From NCBI RefSeq assembly GCF_900002405.1, contig NZ_LK995470.1, forward strand, positions 62,001-126,000: a stretch of 64,000 nucleotides of DNA, read 5' to 3'. The stretch's first letter is position 1; every line of letters starts with the position of its first letter. This document shows, one piece after another, positions 31,577 to 41,171 of this stretch. Made by a program: the position numbers and the translations under genes. The notes below the pieces were generated by a model. That model was not told the origin of the DNA, ran no database searches, and worked only from the letters and a program-made list of their open reading frames with translations. Source of the stretch: Actinomyces succiniciruminis (GTDB lineage: Bacteria > Actinomycetota > Actinomycetes > Actinomycetales > Actinomycetaceae).

Positions 31577-32104
31577 TCAGGCCTCGGGCGCCGCGGCGGG
31601 CTCCGCGACGGCAACAAGGTCGGCCGGGTGGGCGACGTCGAACACCTCGATCAGTACTCGCGTCGACAACTCGGCCGCCGCCGCGGCGTCCACCACGTGC
31701 AGCACCATCGCATCGTCCTGTCGCTTCCAACCCAGCGAGTCCAGGGCCGCCAGGGCATCCTCCCCGAGCCGGGCCCGGCCGTCGGCGTCGAGTAGCGGCG
31801 CCGTCAGCACCACCGCGTCCGGGCGGGTCCGCACCGTCAAGACCGGTGGCAGCGGGGAGGGGGACAGGCGACGCCGTCGCCCCAGCAGCCGGCGCAGGCC
31901 GCCTTCGGGACGCGCGTAGGCGGCCGTCGCGGCGGTGACAATCGGCGCGGCGGCGGTGAGCCGCACTCCGATCGCGCCGTCGTCGGGCCCGGTCTGTTGC
32001 AGCAGGTGGGTCAGAGACGGGATGAAGCGGTTCCAGGAGCCGACGTCGAGCCCCGGCTCACCGGCCGGGGTGGGGGAGTCGTCGTCGGAATGCGTTGCTG
32101 ACAT
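31577..32104 (-). CDS. Hypothetical actinobacterial protein
   Basis: A 175-residue protein with a polar acidic N-terminus, a central basic stretch ([13 protein letters not shown]) and two strand-rich parts, including [30 protein letters not shown] near the end. It overlaps nothing and converges on the SSB gene. Its start lies 150 bases from ftsE on the opposite strand, so the two share a divergent promoter region. It resembles small TY-chaperone-like proteins of actinobacteria only in outline; no function is claimed. Confidence 0.6.
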   Translation of the reverse strand: MSATHSDDDSPTPAGEPGLDVGSWNRFIPSLTHLLQQTGPDDGAIGVRLTAAAPIVTAATAAYARPEGGLRRLLGRRRRLSPSPLPPVLTVRTRPDAVVLTAPLLDADGRARLGEDALAALDSLGWKRQDDAMVLHVVDAAAAAELSTRVLIEVFDVAHPADLVAVAEPAAAPEA

Positions 32105-32255
32105 GCTCGGAACGTTAGAACGCCAACGCGGGCCTCACCACACCCGCAGTCGGTGTGTCCTGGCGTGTCACGGCCGGGATTCCAAGCCTCACTGGTTACC
32201 GTGGCTTGCAGCCCCGGCGTGCCTGCGTCGGCCACGAGCAGGAAGCAACTACCCC

Positions 32256-32945
32256 ATGATCCGATTCGACAACGTCTCCAAGGTGTACAAGCGCGGAGCC
32301 CGGCCCGCGCTCGACGACGTCTCCATAGAGATCGAGCGCGAGGAGTTCGTGTTCCTGGTGGGCGCGTCCGGTTCCGGCAAGTCCACCTTCCTGCGGTTGA
32401 CCCTGCGCGAGGAGCGCCCCACCTCCGGGTCGATCCATGTGCTCGGCCGCGACCTGTCACAGATCTCCAGCTGGAAGGTGCCCAAACTGCGCCAGGAGAT
32501 GGGCTTCGTCTTCCAGGACTTCCGGCTGCTGGAGAACAAGAGCGTGTTCGAGAACGTCGCCATCGCCTCCCAGGTGATCGGCAAGCCCCGCCACTACATC
32601 CTCACGGCCGTGCCCGAGGCGCTCGAGCTGGTGGGGCTGTCCGGCAAGGAGAAGCGCCTGCCGCACGAGCTGTCCGGCGGTGAGCAGCAGCGCGTGGCCA
32701 TCGCCCGCGCCATGGTCAACCGTCCCAAGCTGCTGATGGCCGATGAGCCCACCGGCAACCTGGACCCGTCCACCTCGGTGGGCATCATGCGCCTGCTGGA
32801 CCGCATCAACCGGCAGGGCACCACCGTGGTCATGGCCACCCACGACGACGAGATCGTCGACCAGATGCGCAAGCGCGTCATCGAGCTGAAGGCCGGCGAG
32901 GTCGTGCGCGACCAGGCGCGCGGCGTGTACGGCTCGGACCGTTGA
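32256..32945 (+). CDS. ftsE: Cell division ATP-binding protein FtsE
   Basis: A 229-residue ABC ATPase: Walker [10 protein letters not shown] near residue 36, Q-loop VFQDFRLL, signature [14 protein letters not shown], Walker [13 protein letters not shown]. The NKSVFENVA segment after the Q-loop is typical of FtsE. With FtsX it transmits divisome signals to periplasmic or extracellular peptidoglycan hydrolases. The downstream order ftsX, M23 hydrolase, smpB and ssrA is the standard actinobacterial arrangement. Confidence 0.97.
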   Translation: MIRFDNVSKVYKRGARPALDDVSIEIEREEFVFLVGASGSGKSTFLRLTLREERPTSGSIHVLGRDLSQISSWKVPKLRQEMGFVFQDFRLLENKSVFENVAIASQVIGKPRHYILTAVPEALELVGLSGKEKRLPHELSGGEQQRVAIARAMVNRPKLLMADEPTGNLDPSTSVGIMRLLDRINRQGTTVVMATHDDEIVDQMRKRVIELKAGEVVRDQARGVYGSDR

Positions 32946-33009
32946 GGCCCGCGTGCAGCGTGTGATGCAAGGGCTACGAATCTCGCGAAAGAGGCATTGA
33001 GGTAACCGC

Positions 33010-33924
33010 ATGCGATTCCGTTTCATCATCTCCGAGACCTTCAAGGGGCTCACCCGCAACCTGGTCATGACCGTCTCGGTGATCCTGGTGTCCTTCGTGT
33101 CACTGCTGTTCGTCGGTGCCTCGGTGCTGCTGCAGAACCAGATCTCGGTGATGAAGGGCGACTGGTACGACAAGGTCGAGGTCAGCGTCTACATGTGCCC
33201 GACGTCGTCCACCGCGGCCGCCTGCGCCGACGGCGAGGCCACCCAGGAGCAGATCGACGCCGTCGAGGACCTGATCAACTCCGACACACTCGCCCCCTAC
33301 ATCGACACCTACTCCGTGGAGTCCAAGGCCGAGGCCTACGAGCGGTTCATGGACGCCTACGGCGACTCGCGCATCGGCCGCAACGCCACCGAGGACATGA
33401 TGCCGGTGTCCTTCCGCATCAAGCTGGTCGAGCCGGAGAAGTACCAGGTGGTGGCCGAGCAGTTCACCGGCCGTGCCGGCGTCGAACGCGTCATCGACCA
33501 GGCGGAGACCCTCGAGCCACTGTTCGTGGTGATGAACCGGGTCTCCTGGATCACCGGGGGACTGGCCGCCATCCTGGCGCTGACGGCGGTGCTGCTGATC
33601 TCCACCACTATCCGGCTGTCCGCCATGAGCCGTTCCAAGGAGACCGGCATCATGCGGCTGGTCGGTGCCTCGAACCTGTTCATCCAACTGCCCTTCATGC
33701 TTGAGGGCGCCATTGCCGCCCTGATCGGCGCGATCGGATCCGTGGCCGCGCTGTGGGCGCTGGTGCGCTACGTGGTGGTGGACTGGCTGTCCACCTCCCT
33801 AACCTTCACCGCCTTCATCGGCACCGGCGACGTGCTGCGGTTGGCCCCCTGGCTGCTGCTGGCCGCGATCGTCCTCGCGCTGGTGTCCTCCGCCTTCTCA
33901 CTGTCTAGGTACACGAGGGTCTGA
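33010..33924 (+). CDS. ftsX: Cell division protein FtsX
   Basis: A 304-residue membrane protein with one N-terminal helix (residues about 20-42), a large extracellular domain (residues about 45-170), and three C-terminal helices (about 178-198, 226-250, 273-297). The [15 protein letters not shown] box before the third helix is the FtsX family signature. It partners FtsE and activates cell-wall hydrolases; the hydrolase in the next gene, five bases on, is the evident client. Confidence 0.95.
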   Translation: MRFRFIISETFKGLTRNLVMTVSVILVSFVSLLFVGASVLLQNQISVMKGDWYDKVEVSVYMCPTSSTAAACADGEATQEQIDAVEDLINSDTLAPYIDTYSVESKAEAYERFMDAYGDSRIGRNATEDMMPVSFRIKLVEPEKYQVVAEQFTGRAGVERVIDQAETLEPLFVVMNRVSWITGGLAAILALTAVLLISTTIRLSAMSRSKETGIMRLVGASNLFIQLPFMLEGAIAALIGAIGSVAALWALVRYVVVDWLSTSLTFTAFIGTGDVLRLAPWLLLAAIVLALVSSAFSLSRYTRV

Positions 33925-33929
33925 TTCCC

Positions 33930-35279
33930 ATGCTCCCAGTCCGCGCTGCAAACCGCCCGCGTCCCAGCCGCCGCACTAGGCGGCGGGCCCGGCGTGCCGC
34001 CGTCGGCGCCGCCGCCCTGATGCTGGTCGCCGCCCCGCTTTCCAACGGGGCGCTGGCAGACGAGCGTCAAGACGCCGTCGACGATCAGGCCGCCGCCCAG
34101 CGGAAGCAGGCCGAGCTGGCCGCCTCCCTGGAGGGCGTGTCCGCCGAGCTCGGCCAGGCATACATCGACCTGCAGAACGCGGAGACCGCCCTTTCCACGG
34201 CCCAGAGCGAGCTCGACGACGCCGAGACCGTCCTGGCGCAGAAGGAACGCGAGCAGCAGACCGCCGCCGACCGCCTCGCCGTGGCCGAGTCCGAGCTGGC
34301 CACGCTGCAGGAGGAGTCGGCGCAGACGCAGACCACCGTGGATGAGAACACCACCTCCGTGGCCGACCTGGTGGTGGCGACCTACCAGGGTGACAGCGCC
34401 ATCACCTCCTGGACCTACGTGCTGTCCTCCGACTCGGTCGACCAGCTCAGCGACCGCGCCTCCACCATGGAGATCGCCACCGGCGTGCAGGAGTCCGTCC
34501 TGTCCTCCGCCGAGGAGGAGCGTGCCCAGGCCGCCAACCGCGAGGCCCGTCAGGATGCCACCACCGAGCGCGTGACCACGCTCAAGGCGGAGGCCGACGC
34601 CGCCAAGCAGGCCGCCCAGACCGCCAAGGACACCGCCCAGACCAAGCGCGACGAGGTCGCCACCCTCAAGAGCGAGAAGGAGACCGCCGCCTCGGACCTG
34701 GAGGACAAGAAGGCCGACCTGGAGGAGCAGCAGGCGCAGGCCGAGGCCGACGAGGCCGCCGCCGCCGCCGAGATTCAGCGCATCGACGCGGAGAACCGGG
34801 CCGCGGCCGCCAAGTCCGGGCAGAGCGTGGCCAGTTCCGGCAGCACCGACACCTCATCCCTGGGCAGTGGGAAGATCGGGCACCCGATCGCCGGAGCCCT
34901 GGTGGTCACCTCGTCCTACGGCTGGCGCTATCACCCCGTGCTCCACTACTCGAAACTGCACGCCGGCGTCGACCTCATGGCCTGGACGGGCACGCCCCAG
35001 TATGCGGCCGTGTCCGGCACCGTCACCAGCACCGCCGACTACGGCGGCACGGCGTGCGGGAAGAGCGTGACCATCAATGGCGGCATCATCGACGGGCAGT
35101 CGGTGCAGGTGCGTTACTGCCACCTGTCGGTGCAGCAGGTGTACGTCGGGCAGGCGGTCTCCAAGGGGCAGCAGATCGGCCTGACCGGGGCCACCGGTGG
35201 GGTCACCGGACCGCACTGCCACTTCGAGGTCTACCTCAACGGGGCGACCGTCGATCCCATGACCCTGCCCGGGTTCTGA
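33930..35279 (+). CDS. Secreted coiled-coil M23 peptidoglycan hydrolase (RipC/EnvC-like)
   Basis: A 449-residue protein. A basic start and hydrophobic segment (residues about 25-43, ending GALA) form a signal peptide. Residues about 50-290 are long coiled coils of the EnvC/RipC type, and residues about 320-449 are an M23 LytM domain with the zinc ligands in LHAGVDLMAW and GPHCHFEVYL. FtsEX-coupled hydrolases of this build are autoinhibited by the coiled coil until FtsX releases it. The mature enzyme acts on septal peptidoglycan. Confidence 0.9.
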   Translation: MLPVRAANRPRPSRRTRRRARRAAVGAAALMLVAAPLSNGALADERQDAVDDQAAAQRKQAELAASLEGVSAELGQAYIDLQNAETALSTAQSELDDAETVLAQKEREQQTAADRLAVAESELATLQEESAQTQTTVDENTTSVADLVVATYQGDSAITSWTYVLSSDSVDQLSDRASTMEIATGVQESVLSSAEEERAQAANREARQDATTERVTTLKAEADAAKQAAQTAKDTAQTKRDEVATLKSEKETAASDLEDKKADLEEQQAQAEADEAAAAAEIQRIDAENRAAAAKSGQSVASSGSTDTSSLGSGKIGHPIAGALVVTSSYGWRYHPVLHYSKLHAGVDLMAWTGTPQYAAVSGTVTSTADYGGTACGKSVTINGGIIDGQSVQVRYCHLSVQQVYVGQAVSKGQQIGLTGATGGVTGPHCHFEVYLNGATVDPMTLPGF

Positions 35280-35409
35280 CGCCCGGGGCGGCCCCGGCGC
35301 CGGGGAGCAGGCGAGGCCCTCGCCGACGGCAGGCCTTGGCGACCGCCGCCGGCGGCAGTAGGATGCGGCGCCGTGGCTTGACGGCCCGGGACGAGGGAAG
35401 GAGACGCCG

Positions 35410-35940
35410 GTGGCCAAGAAGACCGAGGGGACGAGGAAACTCACTCCGGCGGAGCGCGCTAAGGCGGCCGCCGACGCGCACAAGACCATCGCCCGCAACC
35501 GCAAGGCGACTCACGACTACTTCATTGAGGACCGCTACGAGGCCGGGCTCGCCCTGACCGGCACCGAGGTGAAGGCGCTGCGCATGGGCCGGGCCTCCCT
35601 GACCGAGGCGTGGATCGAGATCGACCGCAACGGCGAGGCCTGGCTGCAGGGCGCCCACATCCCCGAGTACCTGCAGGGCACCTGGAACAACCACTCCCCG
35701 CGCCGCAAGCGCAAGCTGCTGCTGCACCGGGCCGAGTTGGACAAGCTCGCGCAGCGGGTGCAGGCCAAGGGCTACACGATCGTGCCCCTGGAGCTGTACT
35801 TCACCGGCGGGCGCGTCAAGCTGGAGATCGCGTTGGCCCGCGGTAAGCAGGACTGGGACAAGCGCCAGGCCCTGCGGGAGGCGCAGGACAAGCGGGATGC
35901 GGCGCGCGCCATGGCCGCCGCCAATCGGCGCCGCGGCTGA
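35410..35940 (+). CDS. smpB: SsrA-binding protein SmpB
   Basis: A 176-residue protein from the GTG at 35410 behind AAGGAG. The family hallmarks are present: [49 protein letters not shown], and the [18 protein letters not shown] end. An extra lysine-rich N-terminus of about 20 residues precedes them. SmpB carries tmRNA into stalled ribosomes; its RNA partner ssrA is 1.3 kb downstream, separated by a leftward gene. Confidence 0.97.
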   Translation: MAKKTEGTRKLTPAERAKAAADAHKTIARNRKATHDYFIEDRYEAGLALTGTEVKALRMGRASLTEAWIEIDRNGEAWLQGAHIPEYLQGTWNNHSPRRKRKLLLHRAELDKLAQRVQAKGYTIVPLELYFTGGRVKLEIALARGKQDWDKRQALREAQDKRDAARAMAAANRRRG

Positions 35941-36080
35941 CGCGGGCATCCCGGGAACTCCTCCGGCGGGCGTGACGGCGTCTGCCGGTCAGAGGGGGCG
36001 TCGGGCGCCGTCGTCGGGCTGCCGACCGGTTCCCGACCGGTTCCCGACGAGCGGGACGGTGGCGAGCGGGTCGGCTCGCC

Positions 36081-37076
36081 TTACCAGCGGTCGTGCACGT
36101 GGGCGCGGATGCGCCGGTCGTACAGGTCCGCCAGGGCCGCGTGCAACTGCTCGCTGAGCGGTTCCAGCGCGGCGGCCGCGGCGTTGGCGCGGGCCTGCTC
36201 GGCGTTGCGCGCGCCGGGGATCACCGTGGTTACGCCCGGCTGGTCCAGGATCCAGCGCAGCGCCACCTGGGCGGGGGAGGCGCCCGCCGGGCCGAGTTCG
36301 CGGCACAGGGCGGTGAACTCCTGGGCGGCCTTGACACCGACGTCGAAGGGCACGCCGGAGAAGGTCTCGCCGATGTCGAAGGCGGAGCCGTCGCGGTTGT
36401 AGTTGCGGTGGTCGGAGGCGGGGAAGGTGGTGTCCGCGGTGTAGCGGCCGGACAGCAGCCCGGAGGCCAGCGGCACGCGGGCGATGATCGCGGTGCTCGT
36501 GGCCTGCGCTGTGGGCAGCACCTGCTCCAGCGGCTTGCGGCGGAAGACGTTGAGGATGATCTGCACGCTGGCGCACCCGGGGCGCCGCATGGCATCCAGG
36601 GCCTGGGCGCAGGTCTCCACGCTGACCCCGTAGGCGCGGATGCGGCCGTCCGCCACCATCTCCTCCAACCAGTCCCAGGTGCGCTCGGCGGAGATGACCT
36701 CACTGGGCGGGCAGTGCAGCTGCACCAGGTCGATGGTGTCCACGCCCAGGTTCCGCCGGGAACGGTCGTTCCAGGCCAGGAAGGCGTCGCGCGTGTAGTT
36801 CTCGGGGAGCTGCTCCACGCGTCGGCCCATCTTGGTGGCGATGGTGAGTCCGGCGTCGGGGTGGGCGGTGGCGAAGGCGCCGACGAACCGTTCGGAGCGG
36901 CCGTCGCCGTAGACGTCGGCGGTGTCGATGAAGGTGACGCCGGCGTCGAGCGCCGCCTGCAGGGTGGCGGTGGCGTCATCGGCGGTGACCTCGCCCCAGT
37001 CGGTGCCGAGCTGCCAGGTGCCGACGCCGACGGCGGAGATATTGCGATCGAGGGCGGGGAGCGGGCGGGTCTCCAT
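36081..37076 (-). CDS. Aldo/keto reductase
   Basis: A 331-residue (alpha/beta)8-barrel oxidoreductase. The tetrad is visible: Asp and Tyr in DTADVYGDGRSE, Lys in IATKMGRR, and His in QLHCPPSE. The C-terminal GVTTVIPGARNAEQARAN segment binds NADP(H). It belongs to the large YajO/IolS-like group; the substrate cannot be told. It is inserted between smpB and ssrA on the other strand. Confidence 0.9.
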   Translation of the reverse strand: METRPLPALDRNISAVGVGTWQLGTDWGEVTADDATATLQAALDAGVTFIDTADVYGDGRSERFVGAFATAHPDAGLTIATKMGRRVEQLPENYTRDAFLAWNDRSRRNLGVDTIDLVQLHCPPSEVISAERTWDWLEEMVADGRIRAYGVSVETCAQALDAMRRPGCASVQIILNVFRRKPLEQVLPTAQATSTAIIARVPLASGLLSGRYTADTTFPASDHRNYNRDGSAFDIGETFSGVPFDVGVKAAQEFTALCRELGPAGASPAQVALRWILDQPGVTTVIPGARNAEQARANAAAAALEPLSEQLHAALADLYDRRIRAHVHDRW

Positions 37077-37250
37077 GACGGGCCTCCTACGAGTTTGTGC
37101 CGGTGCCGTCAGCCTAGCGGCTCCCAGTGGTCCGGCGAAACAAATCTAGTGGCGAAGGTCTCGCGGCCGCTGCAACCGGCGCTGGTATCCTTGAGTTGCT
37201 GAGGTTTCAGCGGGTTCCCGCGAGGCATGCCGGGCGGGGAAAACTCAACA

Positions 37251-37621
37251 GGGGATGATCGGTTTCGACGACGGTCGTGGATTCAGGAGAAGCGGGTCGA
37301 GGATGCACAGTCATCTCGTCAACGCTCTGTGCGAACCAATAGGTGCCGATAACACTCGCACCGACTTCGCCCTCGCCGCCTGAGGCGAGCCTCGAAGTCC
37401 GTCAGCCCGGGGGAGCTTCCGCCCCGGTTCCTGGCGTCATCTAGGAAGCCACTGCTGAGGCCCCACGCCACCGGGGGTCTCGGGACTTCAAGGTGGCTGA
37501 GCCCGTCGGCGTCCTTGTTCGCGTGAGACGCCGGGGCCGAGAAAAACAGCAGCGAACTGCACCCGGAGAAGTCCTGTTGCACCACCGTCGGACCGGGGTT
37601 CGATTCCCCGCATCTCCACCA
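37251..37621 (+). ncRNA. ssrA: tmRNA (SsrA)
   Basis: The 5' end GGGGATGATCGGTTTCGAC and the 3' end, with a T-arm GGTTCGATTCC and encoded CCA, form the tRNA-like part; GGGGATG pairs with CATCTCC. The tag reading frame is at 37345-37383 and encodes ADNTRTDFALAA followed by TGA, a typical actinobacterial tag. Total length 371 bases. With SmpB it rescues stalled ribosomes and marks the peptide for ClpXP. Confidence 0.97.
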
Positions 37622-37673
37622 AGAACCTGCTGGCGCTGACACGGTCACGCGCCAGCAGGTTCTTTGTTTTCTT
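37621..37673 (+). terminator. Rho-independent terminator of ssrA
   Basis: AAGAACCTGCTGGCGC (37621-37636) and GCGCCAGCAGGTTCTT (37649-37664) are perfectly complementary over 16 bases with a 12-base loop, followed by the U-rich tail TGTTTTCTT. It begins at the last base of the tmRNA. Confidence 0.95.
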
Positions 37674-37792
37674 GTCCGGCTTCGATCCTGCGTGTGAGAG
37701 TCGGGTCATCGGGTTATCGGTGTTGAGACGCTGCTTCACATGTGACTTGGTGTTGATCGTGGGTGCTGGAGGCGGTCTTCAGCACGACCTTG

Positions 37793-37882
37793 GTGACACT
37801 CCACGACCTTTGTGCCTGTTGCACGACCACCCCGGGGTCGTGCAGTACGCACCAAGGTCGTGGAACACCGCCCGGGGTCGTG
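37793..37882. repeat. Symmetric array of CACGACC / GGTCGTG half-sites
   Basis: Within the 378-base gene-free gap between ssrA and the MerR gene, CACGACC occurs at 37793, 37802 and 37822, and its complement GGTCGTG at 37836, 37856 and 37876. The middle pair forms the palindrome GCACGACC-N7-GGTCGTGC (37821-37843). The last five sites are spaced 20, 14, 20 and 20 bases, and an 18-base block starting CCCGGGGTCGTGCA is repeated 40 bases apart. The rest of the gap has no gene or RNA that I can see. Most likely a protein-binding array. Confidence 0.75.
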
Positions 37883-37999
37883 CAATACACCGGCGGGGCA
37901 ACCGTTGCAGTCGCCCCAGGGATGCGGGGCGTCGCCGCCCCGCCCGTCGATGGCCCTGAGGGTTGACCCTGACACGGTGTGAGGGCACATGGTTGACTC

Positions 38000-38824
38000 A
38001 TGGCCGAGACCACGAATCTCATGACGATCGGCGAGTTCAGCTCATTGACTCGCCTGTCGGTACGCATGCTGCGCCACTACGACGCTCACGGTGTGCTCGT
38101 GCCCGCCGACGTCGACCCGTGGACGGGATACCGCCGCTATGCGCCGCACCAGCTGCGCGACGCCGCGGACATCCGGAACCTGCGCGATGTCGGGTTCGGC
38201 GTCTCCGCCATCTCCGCCCTGCTCGCCGCCCGCGGCACCCCGGCATGGTCGGCTGCGCTGGAGCTCCAGCGCGAGACCGTCATCGAGGAGACGCGCGCCG
38301 CCCAGGCTCGGCTGGCTCTCATCTCTCACCTCATCGAAGGAGAAACCAGCATGTCCATCACCGTCGAGCGCCGCACCATCGCGGCCATGACCATCGTCGC
38401 CCTGCGCGACGTCGTCCCAACCTACGCCGACGAGCATCTCCTCTGGGCCCGCATGATGCCGGAGATCGCCCGGCAGGGCATCACGCCCATCGGCCCGTGC
38501 GGAGTGATCGAGCACGACGCCGAGTTCACCGAGCGTGACGTCGACGAGGAGATCTTCCTGCCCGTCGCACCCGGAACAACGGCCGCTGCCCCGCTGCAGA
38601 TCCATGAACTTCCGGCTCGAGACTGCCTCGTGGCCCACGTCGTCGGTCCGTACGACCAGCTCACCGGGGCTCACGACCGGCTGGCAACCCGAATCGCCGC
38701 CGAGGGGCTGACACCGCCGGCAGACGACTCCCTGGCGGACAAATCGTTCAACATCTACCTCACGACGCCGGACGAGGTTCCTGCCGACCAGCTCGTGACC
38801 GAGGTGTGCCTACCCCTCGGCTGA
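38000..38824 (+). CDS. MerR-family regulator with GyrI-like effector domain
   Basis: A 274-residue protein. Residues about 8-75 are a MerR winged helix (MTIGEFSSLTRLSVRMLRHYD, TGYRRYAPHQL), followed by a dimerisation helix and a C-terminal GyrI-like/BmrR-type domain (residues about 115-274) that binds small molecules. This is the BmrR/TipA-style multidrug sensor build. The half-site array lies 120 bases upstream of its start and might be its operator. No efflux gene is adjacent, so the regulon is unclear. Confidence 0.85.
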   Translation: MAETTNLMTIGEFSSLTRLSVRMLRHYDAHGVLVPADVDPWTGYRRYAPHQLRDAADIRNLRDVGFGVSAISALLAARGTPAWSAALELQRETVIEETRAAQARLALISHLIEGETSMSITVERRTIAAMTIVALRDVVPTYADEHLLWARMMPEIARQGITPIGPCGVIEHDAEFTERDVDEEIFLPVAPGTTAAAPLQIHELPARDCLVAHVVGPYDQLTGAHDRLATRIAAEGLTPPADDSLADKSFNIYLTTPDEVPADQLVTEVCLPLG

Positions 38825-38866
38825 GCGTGCAGTCGCACCACAGCGAAGCCCCTGGAGGGATTGCGG

Positions 38867-38921
38867 CAATCCACCTCGCCGGTGAAGCCCGGGATGGGTG
38901 AATCATCGGCGAGGTGGATTG
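38867..38921. terminator. Perfect 15-bp stem-loop after the MerR gene
   Basis: CAATCCACCTCGCCG (38867-38881) and CGGCGAGGTGGATTG (38907-38921) are exact complements around a 25-base loop that itself contains GGTG/CACC-type pairing potential. It follows the MerR stop by 43 bases. There is no long U-run, so terminator or mobile short repeat are both possible. Confidence 0.65.
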
Positions 38922-38999
38922 TCCTAGGCCGTGCTGGCGCCGCCTGTCCGGTCTGAAGTCGCCAGCTTTCGTGTCGGACCTTCGTGAGACCCTGCTGGC

Positions 39000-39812
39000 A
39001 TGGAGAACAACTACCTGGAAGCAATGGGGTTTCTGCCTGACTGGCAGGCAACCTACGACCTGCTGCCGCTGCCTGCGATGGTGGGCCTGCCGCGCAACGA
39101 TCAGTTCAACCACATCGTGGTCTACACCGACGACTCGGGGGCGAACATCTGCTTGTTCGAGACCGCGGACGGCAGCTCGAGAGAGTCGCTCACCGTGGTC
39201 GGCACTGCGCGTGTCAGCGTCGAGGGCTGGCAGGTCGTACCGGGCATCGCCCATCTCAGCGTCCTCTACGAGGACGGCGAGGAGATGACTCGCCTGCTGA
39301 TTTGGGTCGACGATCCCCACATGTATCCGGTGTACGGGCTTGAGGCGGACGGACCGGTGGCGCGCTACGGCGACTACCGGGTTGGTGCGATCGCCGTGGA
39401 CGTCGAGGTGTTCGACTCGGAGGAGGACTGGGAGAAGGTCCAGACGCCGATCAGCATGAAGGACTCGCCGGCAAAGAGGATGGACGAAGACCTGCCCAAC
39501 GAGGTCTACATCGGCCCGCGGTTCGTCGCTAGCCCCTGGCTGTTCGCGCTCTACAGCGGCGAGGCCGGGCCAGAAGACGTCAGCCCCATCGGCATGCTGA
39601 AGGCCGTCTGCAATGAGGTGACGATCGTGACGAACCGCCTCACTGGAAATCAGTGGTACAAGGTGAACGCCGATTGTGGATTCCCCATCACACTGGGACT
39701 TCCCATCGGCACAACACCTGCGCCGCACCCCGGGAGCGTGGTGGACGGCAAGGCGTTTCTCACGGGTACGACGGGGTTCTGGCTAGCTGACTACGAGGAT
39801 CCGTACGCGTAG
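39000..39812 (+). CDS. Hypothetical protein
   Basis: A 270-residue soluble, acidic protein without signal peptide or membrane helix. Aromatic residues are frequent (WQATYDLLPLP, FNHIVVYTDD, LLIWVDDPHMYPVYG), and the spacing of strand-like segments suggests an alpha/beta domain, but no known family was recognised. Codon use is less extreme than in neighbouring housekeeping genes. It overlaps the opposing gene at its 3' end by 53 bases, unusual here, and may be a recent arrival. Confidence 0.6.
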   Translation: MENNYLEAMGFLPDWQATYDLLPLPAMVGLPRNDQFNHIVVYTDDSGANICLFETADGSSRESLTVVGTARVSVEGWQVVPGIAHLSVLYEDGEEMTRLLIWVDDPHMYPVYGLEADGPVARYGDYRVGAIAVDVEVFDSEEDWEKVQTPISMKDSPAKRMDEDLPNEVYIGPRFVASPWLFALYSGEAGPEDVSPIGMLKAVCNEVTIVTNRLTGNQWYKVNADCGFPITLGLPIGTTPAPHPGSVVDGKAFLTGTTGFWLADYEDPYA

Positions 39813-40275
39813 ACCCGTGGCTCTTCACGCTTGCTTTCTGCTCGCCCGATCTCTGGGGCTCCTGCGGCGGCCGTATGATCCGGTAGATCCGGGCGATCAA
39901 TACGGTCGCCGCAGGAAACACGGCACTCACCGCGTACAATGACCATGGGGTAAGCGACGCATCCATGATGGGGTTGATGCACCGGAAGTGTAGGGCGATT
40001 CCGAGCAGGTATAGTGGGTACTCGGCCAGTGCCAGTAGCAGGCTCGTCCACCATGTCTGGTTTGCCTTGAGCTTGTTGTCGATGTGGAGGGCGACTGCGG
40101 GCAAAACGAGTGGCATCACGAGGAGCGCGGTGTAGAGCTGGATTATGGGCGTGGGAATGGACTCGTCCCTGATTAGTGCCAGGTGCCCGGATATGCCCAA
40201 AACCACGCAGCACGCGATGTAGATTGCGATGACTGCGCCGGAACTGAGCAATCGCCGTACAGGCGTTCCGGTCAT
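39760..40275 (-). CDS. Hypothetical membrane protein
   Basis: A 171-residue protein with four hydrophobic segments (residues about 12-34, 42-64, 76-96 and 110-132) and a basic, serine-rich C-terminal tail. The ATG at 40275 follows AAAGGA. The last 53 bases run into the end of the convergent gene. Lower G/C than the genes around it suggests horizontal origin. Function unknown. Confidence 0.58.
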   Translation of the reverse strand: MTGTPVRRLLSSGAVIAIYIACCVVLGISGHLALIRDESIPTPIIQLYTALLVMPLVLPAVALHIDNKLKANQTWWTSLLLALAEYPLYLLGIALHFRCINPIMDASLTPWSLYAVSAVFPAATVLIARIYRIIRPPQEPQRSGEQKASVKSHGSTRTDPRSQLARTPSYP

Positions 40276-40330
40276 GAACGCTCATCCTTTCGCGAGACCG
40301 CAGCCTCGTGCGCCGCCTGGCCGCGTGGTG

Positions 40331-40984
40331 TCAGCGGTTAATGTAAGTCTGGCAGTTCTTGTCGAGCCATCGGCGCCCGATATCGAGGTCGCCGTCAATC
40401 ATGGGCACCACGATGTACGAGTGCATCTCGGCGAATTCCGGCGCGTAGGTGGTGATGGCGTTGAGGGTGGGGAAGGTGCTCAATTGTGCCTCGGCGCTAT
40501 CCATGCGCGTGGTGTCTCCGGCGTCGGCCGCGTTCAAGTACTCGTCGATCCAGCCGCACTGCCAGTACAGGGCCTCGGAAACCGCGAGGTCTCCCTCGGC
40601 CACGTGAACCACCACGCCGGTGGAGTCGGGGTCCAGTCCACTGTCCTCCAGGGCGCGCCTGGCCACGGGGTTCTCTGCGTCGGCCTCGAGGGTGAGGTCG
40701 GAGCCGTCCTGCGTCTGAACGGTGGCGCCCGCGAGTTCGGGAATGAGGTCTGCTGCTGTGGGCACCTCGACCCCGGGGGCGAAGGTCAAGTCGTCGCCCT
40801 CGAGCTCGTGATGGGCGAGCTTCTGTACTTCCGGCGCGATCGGTGCCTCAGGCGACGCCGCCGGTTCGGGTGCGGCGGTCGCGGCATCGCCGCTCTTACC
40901 GATAGCGAACGGGACAGCGAGCAGGGCGATCCCGGCCAAGACGACGACCCCGGCGGTCTGCTTCTTATTCACGTTCTTGTTCAC
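40331..40984 (-). CDS. Exported or membrane-anchored hypothetical protein
   Basis: A 217-residue protein from the GTG at 40984, chosen because GAGGAGGCGCC precedes it. After a short basic start, residues about 11-30 (AGVVVLAGIALLAVPFAIG) form a signal or anchor, then an alanine/proline stretch and an acidic extracellular domain with two cysteines (YWQCGW and KNCQTY) that could form a disulphide. It resembles small secreted actinobacterial proteins of unknown role. Confidence 0.62.
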   Translation of the reverse strand: MNKNVNKKQTAGVVVLAGIALLAVPFAIGKSGDAATAAPEPAASPEAPIAPEVQKLAHHELEGDDLTFAPGVEVPTAADLIPELAGATVQTQDGSDLTLEADAENPVARRALEDSGLDPDSTGVVVHVAEGDLAVSEALYWQCGWIDEYLNAADAGDTTRMDSAEAQLSTFPTLNAITTYAPEFAEMHSYIVVPMIDGDLDIGRRWLDKNCQTYINR

Positions 40985-41171
40985 GGCGCCTCCTCGCCTA
41001 CGGGCAAGTGAACAGAACATGACCGCCTTTTTCTCGCACCCATGCGACACGCCCGCCTCGGAATTGAAGGATACGCCGCCTGGGTGCCCGTGCATGCCTT
41101 TCAACCCGGTTCTTCGAATTCGCCCGCCCAGGCGGAGCGGATCGGGGCGCCGGCACGCGTACTCTCCGCCC

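Noticed and set aside
36022-36050. Short tandem CGACCGGTTCC-type repeat after smpB
   Set aside because: Only two to three imperfect copies in GC-rich intergenic sequence; nothing distinguishes it from chance slippage.
37191-37247. TTGAGTT/AACTCAA inverted repeat before ssrA
   Set aside because: Seven bases separated by about 43 bases; too weak and too widely spaced to call an operator or a structured leader.
37251-37664. ssrA 3' end as the boundary of a present-day integrated element
   Set aside because: No integrase and no repeat of the tmRNA 3' end was seen between 37.7 and 41.0 kb; the gene is followed directly by a strong terminator.
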